NCBI RefSeq assembly: GCF_943734655.1
Contig: NC_071355.1
Coordinates: 28,370,964 to 28,434,963 of the forward strand
DNA: 64,000 nt
From: Sabethes cyaneus
Lineage: Eukaryota; Arthropoda; Insecta; Diptera; Culicidae
Direction of reading: 5' to 3'
Shown in pieces: positions 11,200 through 21,550 of the stretch. The notes below the pieces were generated by a model. It was not told the DNA's origin, ran no database searches, and saw nothing but the letters and a program-made list of their open reading frames with translations. A program made the translations under genes and the position numbers. Position 1 is the first letter of the stretch. Each line of letters begins with the position of its first letter.

Positions 11200-11600
11200 T
11201 TTTGATACCAATGGGACCACTGTGCGATGACTGGAAGAATGTTATTTTTCGTAGAAATTTGGTAGTGGTACAGTCACATGCAGGCCAGGTTCTTCCCTTC
11301 GAGGAAAACTTCCTTTGGCTTGAATTACCACAAAAATTAAGTCGGAACACTACAAAGAAATGCTGGAGATAAGTTTACTTAAACACAGCAAGACATTGAT
11401 GGGTCTGGACCTTATTTTCCAGTAAGATAATGTTGCAATCCACAACTCAAAACGGCCCCAAAATAGTGGATATCTGGTAAAGTAGGCCTTGAAACACGGG
11501 TTTTGTCCATTAAATCGCGTCTGATTGAAGTCATCCGTAAGAATGGCTCTTATACACAATATTATTCACTTCTATGGAAGTATACATGATTAATTTGGAG
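11200..11600 (+). pseudogene. Tc1-like transposase relic (DDE region)
   Basis: Conceptual translation with frame changes gives DWKNVIF near 11228, then YKEMLEISLLKHSKT and, around 11405-11450, F-Q-stop-DNVAIHNSKRPQ. The last matches the second-aspartate block of Tc1 transposases (usually QQDNA-IH-S), with the second Q codon changed to TAA. The first D and third acidic residue cannot be placed. Both ends are lost. It is a decayed remnant of a cut-and-paste transposase and lies 330 bp left of an unrelated MITE. Confidence 0.65.
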
Positions 11601-11925
11601 AAATAAAGTTTGATTTTGGGGGGAAAGGCAAGTGCCAACATATCGAAGATTCTTGATAACGACTATACCTGGATCAATTTAATGCCTGCTCTTGGGAAGT
11701 ACGCCAGAATAGGTGATAAAAACACCCCAATCCAACAGGTTGAAGACTTTTTACGTTTATTCGATGTCCGTGTTGGAGAAGTGCGCCAGAAAAAGTGACA
11801 AAATCTGCTTGACCCAACAAGGTCAATGATTCTAGGCCAATGTTAAATCTGTGTTGAAGAAGTATACTGCAGCTTCTATCTTGGCACATAATAGCCATTT
11901 CATCGGAAGAGTAGTGAAAAGAGAA

Positions 11926-12249
11926 TACACTGAAATCGCTTTGTACGCGTTTTTTTACACGACTATTTTTTTGCGAATTTCGGAATTTACGCGGTTTTTT
12001 TTACGCGAATTTCGGAATTTAGGCGGTTTTTTACGCGATTTTCGGAATGTACGCGGTTTTTTTTACGCGATTTTCGGAATTTACGCGCATGTGCTCAAAA
12101 TGTCTATTTTTCGCGTAGTGTTGAAATCCACAAAGTTTTTTTTACGCAAAATTTTGGTTTTTTACGCGAATTTCGGAATTTACGTGGTTTTTTACGCGGT
12201 TTTAAATTACGCGGGACGTATCCTTCGCGTAAAAAGCGACTTGAGTATA
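11926..12249. mobile_element. TA-flanked MITE built on a short tandem repeat
   Basis: The left end CACTGAAATCGCTTTGTACG and the inverted right end (ACTCAAGTCGCTTTTTACGCG on the other strand) are imperfect TIRs next to TA. The interior is a degenerate array of a unit near TTTTTACGCGAATTTCGGAA, repeated about ten times between 11945 and 12225. The 142-codon plus-strand frame (11851-12279) and the minus-strand frame here are translations of the repeat, not genes. Confidence 0.75.
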
Positions 12250-12586
12250 TCTTGTGTTGTGGAAAGAAAGTGCTACTGAGAAAATGAGGCAGAATTGATA
12301 AAATTGCTTCAACGGGGGGCAACGGTTGATAATAAAAACAATCTTTTATTTCTGAAAGGTGACATACAGCAATAGTTTTGTTCTTGATTTTGCTAAAAAA
12401 AATCCAAATGCATATTTTAATCAGGGCAACCGTGATGTTTCTTCAAATTCAGGCCCACGTGCTACTTACACGTTATATTTATGCATTGCGGCTCAAAAGC
12501 ATACTATGATCTTTTTGAGCAATGATTCCAAAAACATCTACTGTAGGCTATTTCCCTGATACTACTGGGCTGTAAACTGCGAGTGT
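12250..12586. other. No gene recognised
   Basis: A short AT-rich spacer between two DNA elements; nothing identified. Confidence 0.4.
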
Positions 12587-12590
12587 TTAA

Positions 12591-13678
12591 CCGTTATGTG
12601 TTCGACAGGGTACCCGGGTACCTTTTCAGCTTTCAAGGTACGAAATTCTTAAGTTGTCTTTGATCAAGGATACTGAAACTCTGTGACATCTAAGAACTAG
12701 TTGAATTGCAACTTTTCATAAAATAAGTTTTCATGTAGCACTTAAGGAGGTGGAACGGGGAGGCTTCGAATTTTTTTACCATTTAAGTGCTCGACAAGGG
12801 TACCCGGGTACCCACAAAAAAAGCTAAAATAGAAAAACTGATTTTGACGATTCACATCTAAGAAATAGGATTTTTCTATCTTCGCATAAGAGATAGAAAG
12901 TTACGGTCTTCAGTAAAAATTTTTGTAATAATATGCTCTAAAACTTTGCAGAACTCATCAATGTGTTATATTGAAGCTGAAGAAAAATAAATTTTTTATT
13001 TCACTTTTAGGGGGATTATTCAAAATTTGAATTTCACCATACAATAGAACTTTTAATTTCAAGAAACTCTCCCAAAGATTTCATAAACCTAAAATCAAGT
13101 TTTCTCACTCAAAACTCTAATGCGCACATATTTTTGGTTTTGGACAACTGTGAAGCCCCACGGGAATATGTTGCGGAATGGCCATGCCGTGGCAAAATCA
13201 TCAGATAGAATCAAAATAATGAAAAATGACCTTCTGGAATAATTTCATGAATTTAGACACCCATATTGCCAGTGTTGCAAACCAAACAGTTTTATGGCCA
13301 CAGGAGGTCCCACGGGAACTTGTTGCAGAATGACCATTCCTAGGATATATCATTGTATTGTTTTAAAACAATGAAGAATGACCTTTCGGAGTAATTGGAA
13401 AAACTTTGGACACCCATATTACTATAATTATATCCAAAAATATAAAAAGTGCTTTAATTCCGGAGCACATCCCCGGAATGCCGGATTTCCGGGAACCAGA
13501 TGAACCACTTCCGGCTCTGTTGTAACCACACTGGAAGTGGATAAGTTCCTGAATCTTTTGGTGATAAAAGTGTCCGAATTGGTCAAAAACTGCCAAAGTT
13601 ACAAGTGTTTCAATTTGTGGGTACCCGGGTACCCTTGTCGAGCACTTAAAGGTGTTTTTTTTGTCGAACACATAACGG
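12591..13678. mobile_element. piggyBac-like non-autonomous element, TTAA target
   Basis: Perfect 17-bp TIRs, CCGTTATGTGTTCGACA at 12591-12607 and its complement at 13662-13678, are flanked by TTAA at 12587-12590 and 13679-13682. TTAA targets and CC-starting ends are typical of piggyBac-type elements. Subterminal blocks repeat GTGCTCGACA plus the palindrome GGTACCCGGGTACC at about 12606, 12786-12812 and 13619-13645. The interior carries two diverged direct repeats of about 130-150 bp (from about 13155 and 13305). There is no transposase; the 102-codon minus-strand frame at 13363-13671 has no resemblance to one. Confidence 0.85.
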
Positions 13679-13682
13679 TTAA

Positions 13683-13910
13683 GAAGTCAATGCCCAGTGA
13701 TTGATATCTTTTCTCCTCTGCTAAGTTTATGATCCTCAACATTGAAAACTGAGACTTCTCTTTATGAATTACTGGTTAATTTCATAATTTTCATGATTAA
13801 AATTGCCATATTTTCGTTTTGATACAATTAATTTAAATAAGCAAATTCCTAACTATATAGAAACCACCATGATTTACCTGTTATACAATTTAGAACAAGT
13901 TATGTAGATT
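13683..13910. other. No gene recognised
   Basis: AT-rich spacer between the piggyBac-like element and an RTE fragment. Confidence 0.4.
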
Positions 13911-14712
13911 GATAGTAGCATTTACTTTCTTCTACCAGCAGAGAGCCGGGGTGGCTCTTGCCATATCAAGAATGCGCTTCCACTGTACTCGGTCGTGGGC
14001 TACTCGTCGCCAATTCGTTGAGCGATTCGACACACGCAAGTCGACCTCAACCTGGTCGAGCTATCTAGCATGTTGGACCCCTCTTTTCCTGGTGCCGGCA
14101 GTGTTCTTGAAGAGAACGGAGGACCGGACCGGTCTGAGTAGCGTTTTGTACAATGTCAGCTTTGTGCGACGGTGTATGCTCCTTGACCGAAGTCTCTTGC
14201 GAAGGGGAAAGTAGGCTCGATTCCCAACTTGAATGCGTCGTTGGATCTCCTTACTCGTATTATTGTCGGCGGTGACCAGAGATCCCAAATATACGAACTC
14301 ATCAACCAGTTCCAGTTCATCGCCATCAATAGTCACTGTCCGTGGGAGATGAATGGTGTTTTCTTTGAAACCTCTGTGTACTATGTATTTGGTTTTCGAA
14401 GCATTGATTTGTAACCCAATCCTCCTAGCCTACGTTTTTAGTCTAGCGTAGATTACCTCCGTCATTCTAAGGTTTCTAGTAATGATATTAAGGTCGTCTT
14501 GCGGAATCACATCTTCAATAGCGTTGTTGAACATACAGGACAATCCATTTCTTTGCTGCAACCCTCTGCGCGATTTGAAAGCACTCGAGAGTACCTCCGT
14601 AACACGCACGTAATACATCACTCTGCGTCAGTTTGTCCGGAAAACCGTACTCGTGCATTATCTACCACAGCTGTTTGCGTTCGACGGTATCGTATGCTGG
14701 CCTGAAATCCAC
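13911..14712 (-). pseudogene. RTE-clade LINE, 3' half fragment
   Basis: The minus-strand frame 14061-14336 encodes TIDGDELELVDEFVYLGSLV, then TADNNTSKEIQRRIQ and LYKTLLRPV, the conserved stretch after the RT catalytic core of RTE elements. Upstream, 14430-14712 gives broken pieces matching the VDFKAAYDTV, GFPDKL and RLKT regions. Downstream, 13915-14060 matches the C-terminal coding and 3' end shared with copies at 20450 and 22450. Many frameshifts make it inactive. It is the same lineage as the copies at 6.6-9.0 and 19.4-22.6 kb. Confidence 0.85.
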
Positions 14713-14764
14713 AAATGTTTCGAAAATGGAATGTTGGAAGTAGGCTTTGCTTTACAAGAGTGTG

Positions 14765-14965
14765 GCTACAGTGGACTGGACGTGCAGCGAGGATGCTGGC
14801 CGAGAAACCAGCTGAACATTATCGCGTAGATCATGACACACAAACAATTTCATGGCAAACTCCTCTGCATTGCATTAGTTGGATGCGTACTGTTGGTCTG
14901 GGAATCAGAGCAGCGGGTAGACGATTGAAGATGGACAGCATTGCCAGATCCGATTCACATAATTC
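14765..14965 (+). pseudogene. RTE C-terminal fragment, opposite strand
   Basis: Plus-strand translation gives LQWTGRAARMLAEKPAEHY, matching the conserved WTGHVARM block near the RTE C terminus (compare RLRWTGHVARM in the 22.3-kb copy). It is a separate small fragment facing the minus-strand piece to its left. The preceding bases GTAGGCTTTGCTTT (about 14740) resemble the 3' part of the SINE at 29561. Confidence 0.6.
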
Positions 14966-14969
14966 CTGA

Positions 14970-17684
14970 AGAAAAGTGATATCTTATGGCGGACGGTAAT
15001 ATCCATGCCATTCAATATTTTTTCAACCTTAACGATATGGGTAACGAACGGCGTGGTTTTTGAAAGCCTAACTTTAACAAAAAATCCACAAATACCAGTG
15101 ATAAAACAGTCAGCGTAATTTAATAGACACTGCAGTAGAAGTAAGATCGTAAAACTTTCATGTGTTGTTTCTAGTTGCATTACTACTGCTCTCTACCGAA
15201 CATTTTTTTCTATTTCTATTGCTACCAAATCTGAAGAAGCCTCATGGATGAGTATAACAGGAATAGAACAAGATAAAACTGCTATTATCTCAATAATTTT
15301 CTTTGCAGAAACTGATGGTGTCTTAATTGGAGAGATTTATATACAATAATAAAAAAATTCTATCTAACATGAAAAGCGCAAACAACCAATTAGCATTATT
15401 GAAAGCGAATATTTGTTTTTACGAGTTATAGAAGATATTACCAAAGTGTAAATTTGAAATTTTTTACAGCACAAATTATAGGTCCAGTTGTTTCAACGGT
15501 TCTCACTCACTCCAGGTTAGTACTTAGCAGAAAAAAAATCCGACGGAATGTGAAACGCACTGCAGTTTAAACAAATGAAAAAACAACCAACACACGAGCA
15601 TTAGCCCATCGCACGGTATCACGGCATTTCCAGAACTCAATTGATTTGTTTAGGATCAAACTGGCGAAGGGGTGTTTTCGTTTCGAGCCGGATCACGTGT
15701 CAAATTACTGCAGCGACAAAAAGAGGCATCCACTCGATTGACCCCGCTGCTATGCCATGCCATCGCCGCCACCGCTTCTCGGATACACGAATAATATGTG
15801 CCATCGGAAACCCGACACCGCCGACCCGAGCCGAGCCGGACCGAACCGCAACAGGTGGAAGGGCACACAGAAAACAATAATCGAAAACAAACGAAACAAC
15901 AAATAAGTCTCTTATGGATTTTGACACCTTTGCGGTCAAATCGAATGAATCAAATTACAAGATCAGAAAAAAAACAAAGACATGGACATGATTTGACTTT
16001 GAAAATTTGGCGGCCTCACGAATGCATGCGGGATGAACGACCGCGCTATTTTTGGTATATTCCAACCCCTAGTTTGAACACTCTGGAAGCGCAGGATAAG
16101 CCGGAACGTGCATTAAACTACCCTTATTGCTGAGACCTAATTTGGTTCCATAAATAACTGCCTACCATCAGACTGGAATCGTTATCCTTGTTTAAATACA
16201 AACACCCTCCTCACGGTGCTGTGCAGAGCACGGATAGGAGACGGAGTTCGAGTTCGTTTACCTCTGACCGAAATTCTTTCCTTTGTGTGAATGTTAAGCA
16301 AAACACTAAGTGCAGTCAGAAGTTTTACTGTTCTCGTTTAGATGTTGAAATTTCGGGCCCACAACTTTCCCTAGTTGGCGGAATTACCATGCCCCTATGG
16401 GTGGATAGAATCTCGTTCCTGAACTGGAACCTAGCCAAGGGAGTTCAGTCCTCGAAGCAACAATATCTCAATAAAACTCCTGTTGAGCGTCATCGCCACC
16501 ATCATCATCATTATTTACGCCATTCAACGCCTTAAGTCACCAGCCGCACCACGCAAAGGAGAGACACCCCAATGACCGGCCGGCCGGCCGGATTCTAAAG
16601 CCACAGCTAAAATCGGCACCCTTCGATTCAAAGGAATGGAAATAACTATACGCACTGTGCGAGAGAGTGCCGAGTCTGCGCGTGGGGGAAGATCTACGTC
16701 CCGCAGTCGACTCCTGGCTGAGCTGACTATACAAAGATTTCTTTTGATGTGAAAAGATTTCAAACCTCAACAAATTTAACGACCATTAACGACTGTTCTG
16801 ACTGCGCGTCGTCCGGACCGTTGCTCGTTGCTGGAAGGAAAGGGGTTCATAGCGTGGGACAAATCCCTGCTCACTCGAGCGGGCCAGCGGAGTTCCGCGT
16901 GGTGGCGGCGGTACGTGCGGGTGGTTGGCCGTATGCGGGTACCAAGCGGGGAAAAAGGAGCGGCCAACAAGGCGAGATAACACAAAAAATACCGGTTTTT
17001 TTTATTATATTCCGTGCTGTTATTGCCGGGATGAATCGAAAAGTCAACTCTTTTCTTTCGGCCGGTTTGGAAGCCGGGACCGGTCTCTCCCTCGAAAGGA
17101 TACATTCGCTGGAAAGGAAAACGAAAATTATGCTTCAAGGATAAGGTCACTGACTTTCGGTGTGCCGTCTCCTTTCTTCGCCGGTTGATCGTGCTGGCCG
17201 AGATGCATGCTTTGGCTCCTCGGCTCGGATCATAAATATGGAAGCTGCCGGGGAGGAAGAGGTTACTTATGCAGCGAGAAAGAAGACTCGGAGAAAAACA
17301 GGATTTTGTTTCCTTCGGAATCAAGGACTTGTTTCGTTTTGACATAGAGCAGGAGGAGAAGACTGCGGGAAGATAGGGGAAAACTTGATTTTTGGAGTGG
17401 TGATGAACAACCGAACGAATCTTATTTGAAAATAGTAAACGAGGGTTGGTTTATTTAAAGTTCAAACAGAACAGCCAGCCAGATACTCATCCCACGAGAA
17501 AACTGTTGCGTAGGTACTTTGATCGTAACTTTTAAAAGGTGCATTTTCCACGTTTTTATATCATTCGTCAGATTAAAATTTAAATCATCAGGGTATTATT
17601 AACCTTCTTTTTTCAAGTTTTTTATATCATAATGTGATCTTAGTAATATTATGTTGTTTTTGTATTGGATTTCTACGCTATTAA
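14970..17684. other. Unique GC-richer DNA, no gene recognised
   Basis: From about 15490 the sequence is GC-richer and apparently single copy, with a 14-bp GGCCGGCCGGCCGG run at about 16578. Overlapping frames on both strands (15641-16133, 16188-16535, 16749-17345) are up to 189 codons but show no recognisable domain or signal. This could be intron or regulatory DNA of a host gene outside the window, which the sequence alone does not show. Confidence 0.4.
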
Positions 17685-17686
17685 TA

Positions 17687-17951
17687 CAGGTCGGACTCGA
17701 TTATATATGGTTCGATTATACATATACAGTTTTAGACTCGATTATATACAGTCCAAAAAAAAAGCTGTCTTTTGGAAAGGTATTTTCTGTCTTTAAGAGG
17801 AGAATCAAAAATAAAATTTTCCTTTTATATTCAGAAAAAACACTAAATTCAACAATAAAAAAAAATTTTTTTTCTTGAATAGATTATATATAAGATTCGA
17901 TTATATATAGCAAAAAAAAATTGGCAACTGTATATATTCGAGTCCAACCTG
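17687..17951. mobile_element. TA-flanked MITE, pogo/Tc1-type ends
   Basis: The left end CAGGTCGGACTCGATTATAT (from 17687) and the inverted right end CAGGTTGGACTCGAATATAT (ending 17951) form TIRs of about 20 bp with two or three mismatches, flanked by TA on both sides. The subterminal motif TCGATTATATA recurs several times. It is 265 bp, AT-rich and non-coding. Confidence 0.85.
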
Positions 17952-17953
17952 TA

Positions 17954-18649
17954 AAACATATGTTTTACTTAAAATAGCTATTCTAAAACAATGTTCGATG
18001 AAGATTTTCTTGGAAATTCATTAGTCAATTGCTAATATTTTCGAACTCTATGTACCACATCTAAAGCAAGTTGGCTTTGCACAGCTTTACAATGCAGACA
18101 AATTATTTTCCTGAAGGAAAACTCGGAAAATCCTAATATTGTTCGTGGGTGTTCGAAGTTTGAATCAGCTCAAAACGTGATTCAAACTTCGAACACTTTA
18201 ATTTATCTAATATGAATATCTTTGAAATAATGCATGAAATATTGTATTTTAACTATGCTTTAATACATACATATCTTGCACTAATCTAATAATCGCGATG
18301 TCGGAAGGTAAACGTTGTAAAATTGGTAAAATAATGCATACGAAAAAACAACTTTTGCACGAAAGCTAAGCTAAGAGTGTGGGAACCAAGTTAAAATCTG
18401 AGTTCTCACTTTTTTGCCCAGCACTGATTTCTTACAAGAAGTCCTACAATTCAATATCATACCTCAATGGATAGAGGACATTCTAACGAACACGGTGGTG
18501 TACAATAAGCATACTTAATATTTTATCATATTAGCGGTACTAGCGGCATTTTATTCTGAAGTGTTCGAAGTTTGGAGCTGCTCTAAGTTTGAGGCAGAAC
18601 GGTAGTGAAATGCTTTAGAGAATGGCCTGGCCATCGACAGAAAACTTAG
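17954..18649. other. AT-rich, hairpin-bearing spacer
   Basis: Apart from the perfect hairpin at 18149-18196 and a third copy of its arm at 18562-18575, nothing is recognised here. Confidence 0.45.
18149..18196. repeat. Perfect 19-bp hairpin with 10-base loop
   Basis: The arm GTGTTCGAAGTTTGAATCA (18149-18167) pairs perfectly with 18178-18196. The same GTGTTCGAAGTTTG begins again at about 18562, so the arm belongs to a repeated sequence, perhaps a mobile-element end. Confidence 0.8.
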
Positions 18650-18737
18650 AAGTGACTTGCGTTTCTTTATGACTTGACGCTCGGAGTTACAAGACAATTA
18701 CGGGGCTAGTGCGATGATCCTACTGACTCTAGCAGCA
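18650..18737 (-). mobile_element. Short SINE-like repeat, minus-strand copy
   Basis: The reverse complement starts near GCTGCTAGAGTCAGTAGGAT and continues with TAATTGTCTTGTAACTC, aligning to the insertions at 29561-29702 and 23381-23468. This is the most diverged of the three copies. Confidence 0.55.
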
Positions 18738-19009
18738 ACGCCCTGTCAAAATTTAAACATACGATATCTGGTTTATTAGACCAGCATCGTATTTCGAAGC
18801 TAACTGGGCAAAAGCAGCTGATCCTAAAACTCATTCGGAGATGGTGGTTCTCTTCAAGTGTAGTACGAAGTTGTTATCGACAGACACGGCAAAAATGGCT
18901 AGAAAAAATCGAAGAATAGAGCTAGTTTAAGAGTTTAAAGACACAACTTGTACTGACCCGCTATACGAAGTAAAATCTGGAGGTAAAGAAGCCCTATGAG
19001 AATTTGCTG

Positions 19010-19425
19010 GCTTGCCTCATTCGGACAAACTCCTCGACGAGAATGTTATTACCCCGTTCGATCGGATCGGGAGGACCGTGGAAGACTGCCAAATAAAAAA
19101 AGTCGAAGGTGGCGAAAAAGTTCCTCCTTTGCCAAACAATCTGCACCTGGGGAGTGCCTTTAGAAGAGGTTGATGCCTTTTCCGGAATGGCATAGGGTTG
19201 GTAGCTTTTTCTGGCACGATTTGGCCAGAAATACCACCAAACGGTGGTACAATGACAATGGCGTCACTGTGGTTCCCAAGCGATGGAATCCGGCTAATAT
19301 CCCGGGCCCAAAACCGTTTGAGTAACACTGGTTAATTATGAGAGCCAAAACTAGGGAGAAGGGTGAAACTGCAATTCACGAAGAGGAGCTCAAGCAAAAA
19401 TGGAATTAGGCTACCATTCTACCAG
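19010..19425 (+). pseudogene. DD37E Tc1/mariner transposase C-terminal relic
   Basis: Plus-strand translation around 19205-19420 gives FFWHDLARN, then RWYNDNGVTVVPKRWNP, PKPFE-stop-HWLIM and EEELKQKWN. These match the second-aspartate block (FWPDLA), the VVPKxxNPPN segment and the RPIExxW glutamate block of mosquito DD37E transposases. Stops and frameshifts show it is dead. A similar relic lies at 23466-23920. The RTE fragment begins immediately downstream, at about 19428. Confidence 0.7.
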
Positions 19426-19427
19426 TA

Positions 19428-20341
19428 AGTTAGAACCCCGAAAGGTCGGTATCCTATCAATGCAAGAGATCTGTCGCAAAGGCGAGAAGGTGTGGAGGAT
19501 CCGTGGCGGCAAAGCCCAATTTTATCGAAGCTGTGGAGCGAACAACGAACTAGGAACGAGCTTCGTAGTGATGGGCAAAATGCAGAATCGCGTAATCGAC
19601 TAGAAAGCGATCAACAAGAGGATGTGCATGTTGAGGATAAAAGGCCGTTTCTTCAACTATGCCATCATAAACGTGCATTGTTCACACGAAGGTAGACCCG
19701 ACGACGAGGAGGAAGCGTTCTATGCACAGCTCTGAGGCAACGTACGTCAGCTGCTCACCACGGGACATCAAGATCGTCTGCACACCGACACGAACAATAA
19801 CGGCCAGCGAAGCATCAACTTTGCAGCTTCCCGGGGCTTGCGGCTTGGTGATCAGAAGCACTTGACCAACGTACCTTGAATCAAACGGACCATATTCTCA
19901 TCGAGGGCCCTTTTTTCTCGAACATCATCAACAATAGAGAGGAAAAAAGAGCTTGGAAAAACTATCTAAGCATATCCACGAGAGAGAATTTGGATAAAGA
20001 ATCGACGAGCGCGGAATGAGTTGACCACGAACCTGAGGAGGAAAAAGCACCAGAAGGAGGACAGTGATCGTGAGGAGCTGGGACAACTATTCCGGGCTAG
20101 CGTCATCCGCAAGTTTTACGAAAACTAGCAATGGCACTTCACTGGATAATTTCAAAGATTTGAGAGGATGAGAAACTACTGGAGGAGTGGATGGCAGGTG
20201 TGGTCTGTCCCATCTACAAAAAGGTCGGTCAACTAGATTGCTATAATTACCGCGGCATTACGCTAGTCAACGTCAGTTACATGGTGCTCTCCCAGATTTT
20301 GTTGCGTCGTCTATCTCCAATAGCAAGAGAATTCGTGGTAC
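19428..20341 (+). pseudogene. RTE LINE part 1: endonuclease and start of RT
   Basis: Translation gives KLEPRKVGILSMQEICRKG, ELGTSFVVMGKMQNRVID, a stop, then KAINKRMCMLRIKGRFF, INVHCSHEGRPDDEE and TDTNNNGQRSINFAASRG. This is the RTE endonuclease, lacking the segment with the GDMNAQ catalytic block. It is followed by linker residues (RKKRAWKNYLSISTREN) and CPIYKKVGQLDCYNYRGIT of the RT. The copy is riddled with deletions and stops. It stops at 20341, where a hAT-like insertion separates it from part 2 at 21551. Confidence 0.85.
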
Positions 20342-20454
20342 CAGGGCCGGCGCTTCCCTTAAGCAAAACAAGCAGCTGCTTGGTGCGCCACTTCGAGGGT
20401 GCGCCATTTCGTCTATTTAAAAAAACTGTAGCATTAAATAAGTGGGTAATATAA

Positions 20455-21010
20455 AACTTTCTTCCTTCTCCTTTAGCAGCATAAAGCCGGGATGGCAAGT
20501 GGTGTATTTAGCGTTACTCTCCACTGTATTCGGTTCTGGGTTATTTGTCACCAATTCGTTGAGCACCTCGACACAAGCAAATCGGTTTCAACCTGGTCGA
20601 TCCATCTAGTAAGTTGAGTCTTTCTATTCCTAAAGACCCTCATACACGTACTAACATATGGCCGAAAATGTTGGTGAATTCATGTTCGGTCAACACTCTC
20701 ACCTGTGTATGAGCGCCACGAACTAAGCTTGTAAAAGAATGACTGAATGACCCGCCAACATTTTATTCGTTTCCTACCCAACTTATGTGTACGTGTATGG
20801 GGCCCTTAAGGTCGATGGAGGTCTAGAAGAGAACAGATTCACTGCATGGTAATCCGGTATTCTTGCGACGTGACCGAGACCGACCCATCGTACTCTCCCA
20901 ACTTTCAACAAGTGTACTTGAGAATCATTCCAAGTAGTGCCATAGCCTGCAGTGCATGGTTCATACGCCTACGCCTACGCCATTCTTCGCTTTCCGTTTG
21001 CGCTCCCCTC
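20455..21010 (-). pseudogene. RTE 3' end fragment inside the hAT-like element
   Basis: In two blocks, 20455-20639 and 20803-21010, the minus strand matches the C-terminal coding and 3' end seen at 13915-14060 and, inverted, at 22210-22560. Shared landmarks include CACTGTATTCGGTTCTGGG, CAATTCGTTGAGC and, in the second block, TTGCGACGTGACCGAG. Its orientation is opposite to the RTE copy the insertion interrupts, so it is a separate copy. Confidence 0.75.
20638..20802. mobile_element. Small MITE inside the RTE 3' fragment
   Basis: CCCTCATACACGTAC at 20638-20652 is mirrored by GTACGTGTATGGGG at 20789-20802, with inner pairing between AAATGTTGG (20669) and CCAACATTT (about 20756). It interrupts otherwise continuous RTE 3' homology. 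The exact target duplication is unclear. Confidence 0.65.
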
Positions 21011-21550
21011 CTCCTGATGAAAATCTATTCGCAACACAACAAAACAATCAAAACACCCAGACACTTGTGAGGGCTAATTTTCTCACACACGCGTACTTGT
21101 TCTAATGAACACGCCGGCAAAAGCATTCCTTTCGGACTCCTGCTCTTGTTTATTCATGCACTGCAACGATTTTTGAGATGTGTGTATTTAGCTAACAGTC
21201 ACGGTCGTCGCTCTCGCACGTCATTACAGCCTAAGCAACTGATACCGATCATTCGCATGGACTCGCACTCCGACCCGCGTGTAGAATCGAGCAGTGTAAG
21301 ATGTAGAAGAAAACTAAAAGTAATGCAAAATCTGTATCTCAGTGTGCCGCCAGCCCTCACGGGCAGCTGGCTGCTCACGAGTTGTTTGCCTCGTGAGTGC
21401 TTATGCAGAAAGACGCCATGAGACTGTGCGTTTTCGAGTGTGTAGAGAGTAAAATGTGCAGACACTGCATCGCCGGCTGTTTTTCGTTTATTCCGGGTGC
21501 GCAATTTTGTGAATTTGCGTGGAGCGACAAATTGGCTAGCGCCGGCCCTG

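Larger units (their letters stand above)
20342..21550. mobile_element. hAT-like insertion, 13-bp TIRs, carrying RTE 3' sequence
   Basis: CAGGGCCGGCGCT at 20342-20354 is perfectly inverted at 21538-21550. The CAGGG start and GC-rich terminal style resemble hAT ends. The flanking 8-mers (CGTGGTAC, GCTATTAC) agree at only 4 of 8 positions, so the expected 8-bp duplication is weak or decayed. The element splits an RTE copy. It carries a minus-strand RTE 3' fragment (20455-21010), itself split by a small MITE. Sequence from 21010 to 21537 is not recognised and no transposase is evident. Confidence 0.6.

Noticed and set aside
11945..12225. CRISPR-like array
   Set aside because: Units are contiguous and degenerate with no unique spacers; eukaryotic context; TA-flanked ends show a MITE.
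16776..17345. 189-codon minus-strand frame and its overlaps
   Set aside because: Several competing frames on both strands, with no recognisable family or splice-supported structure.
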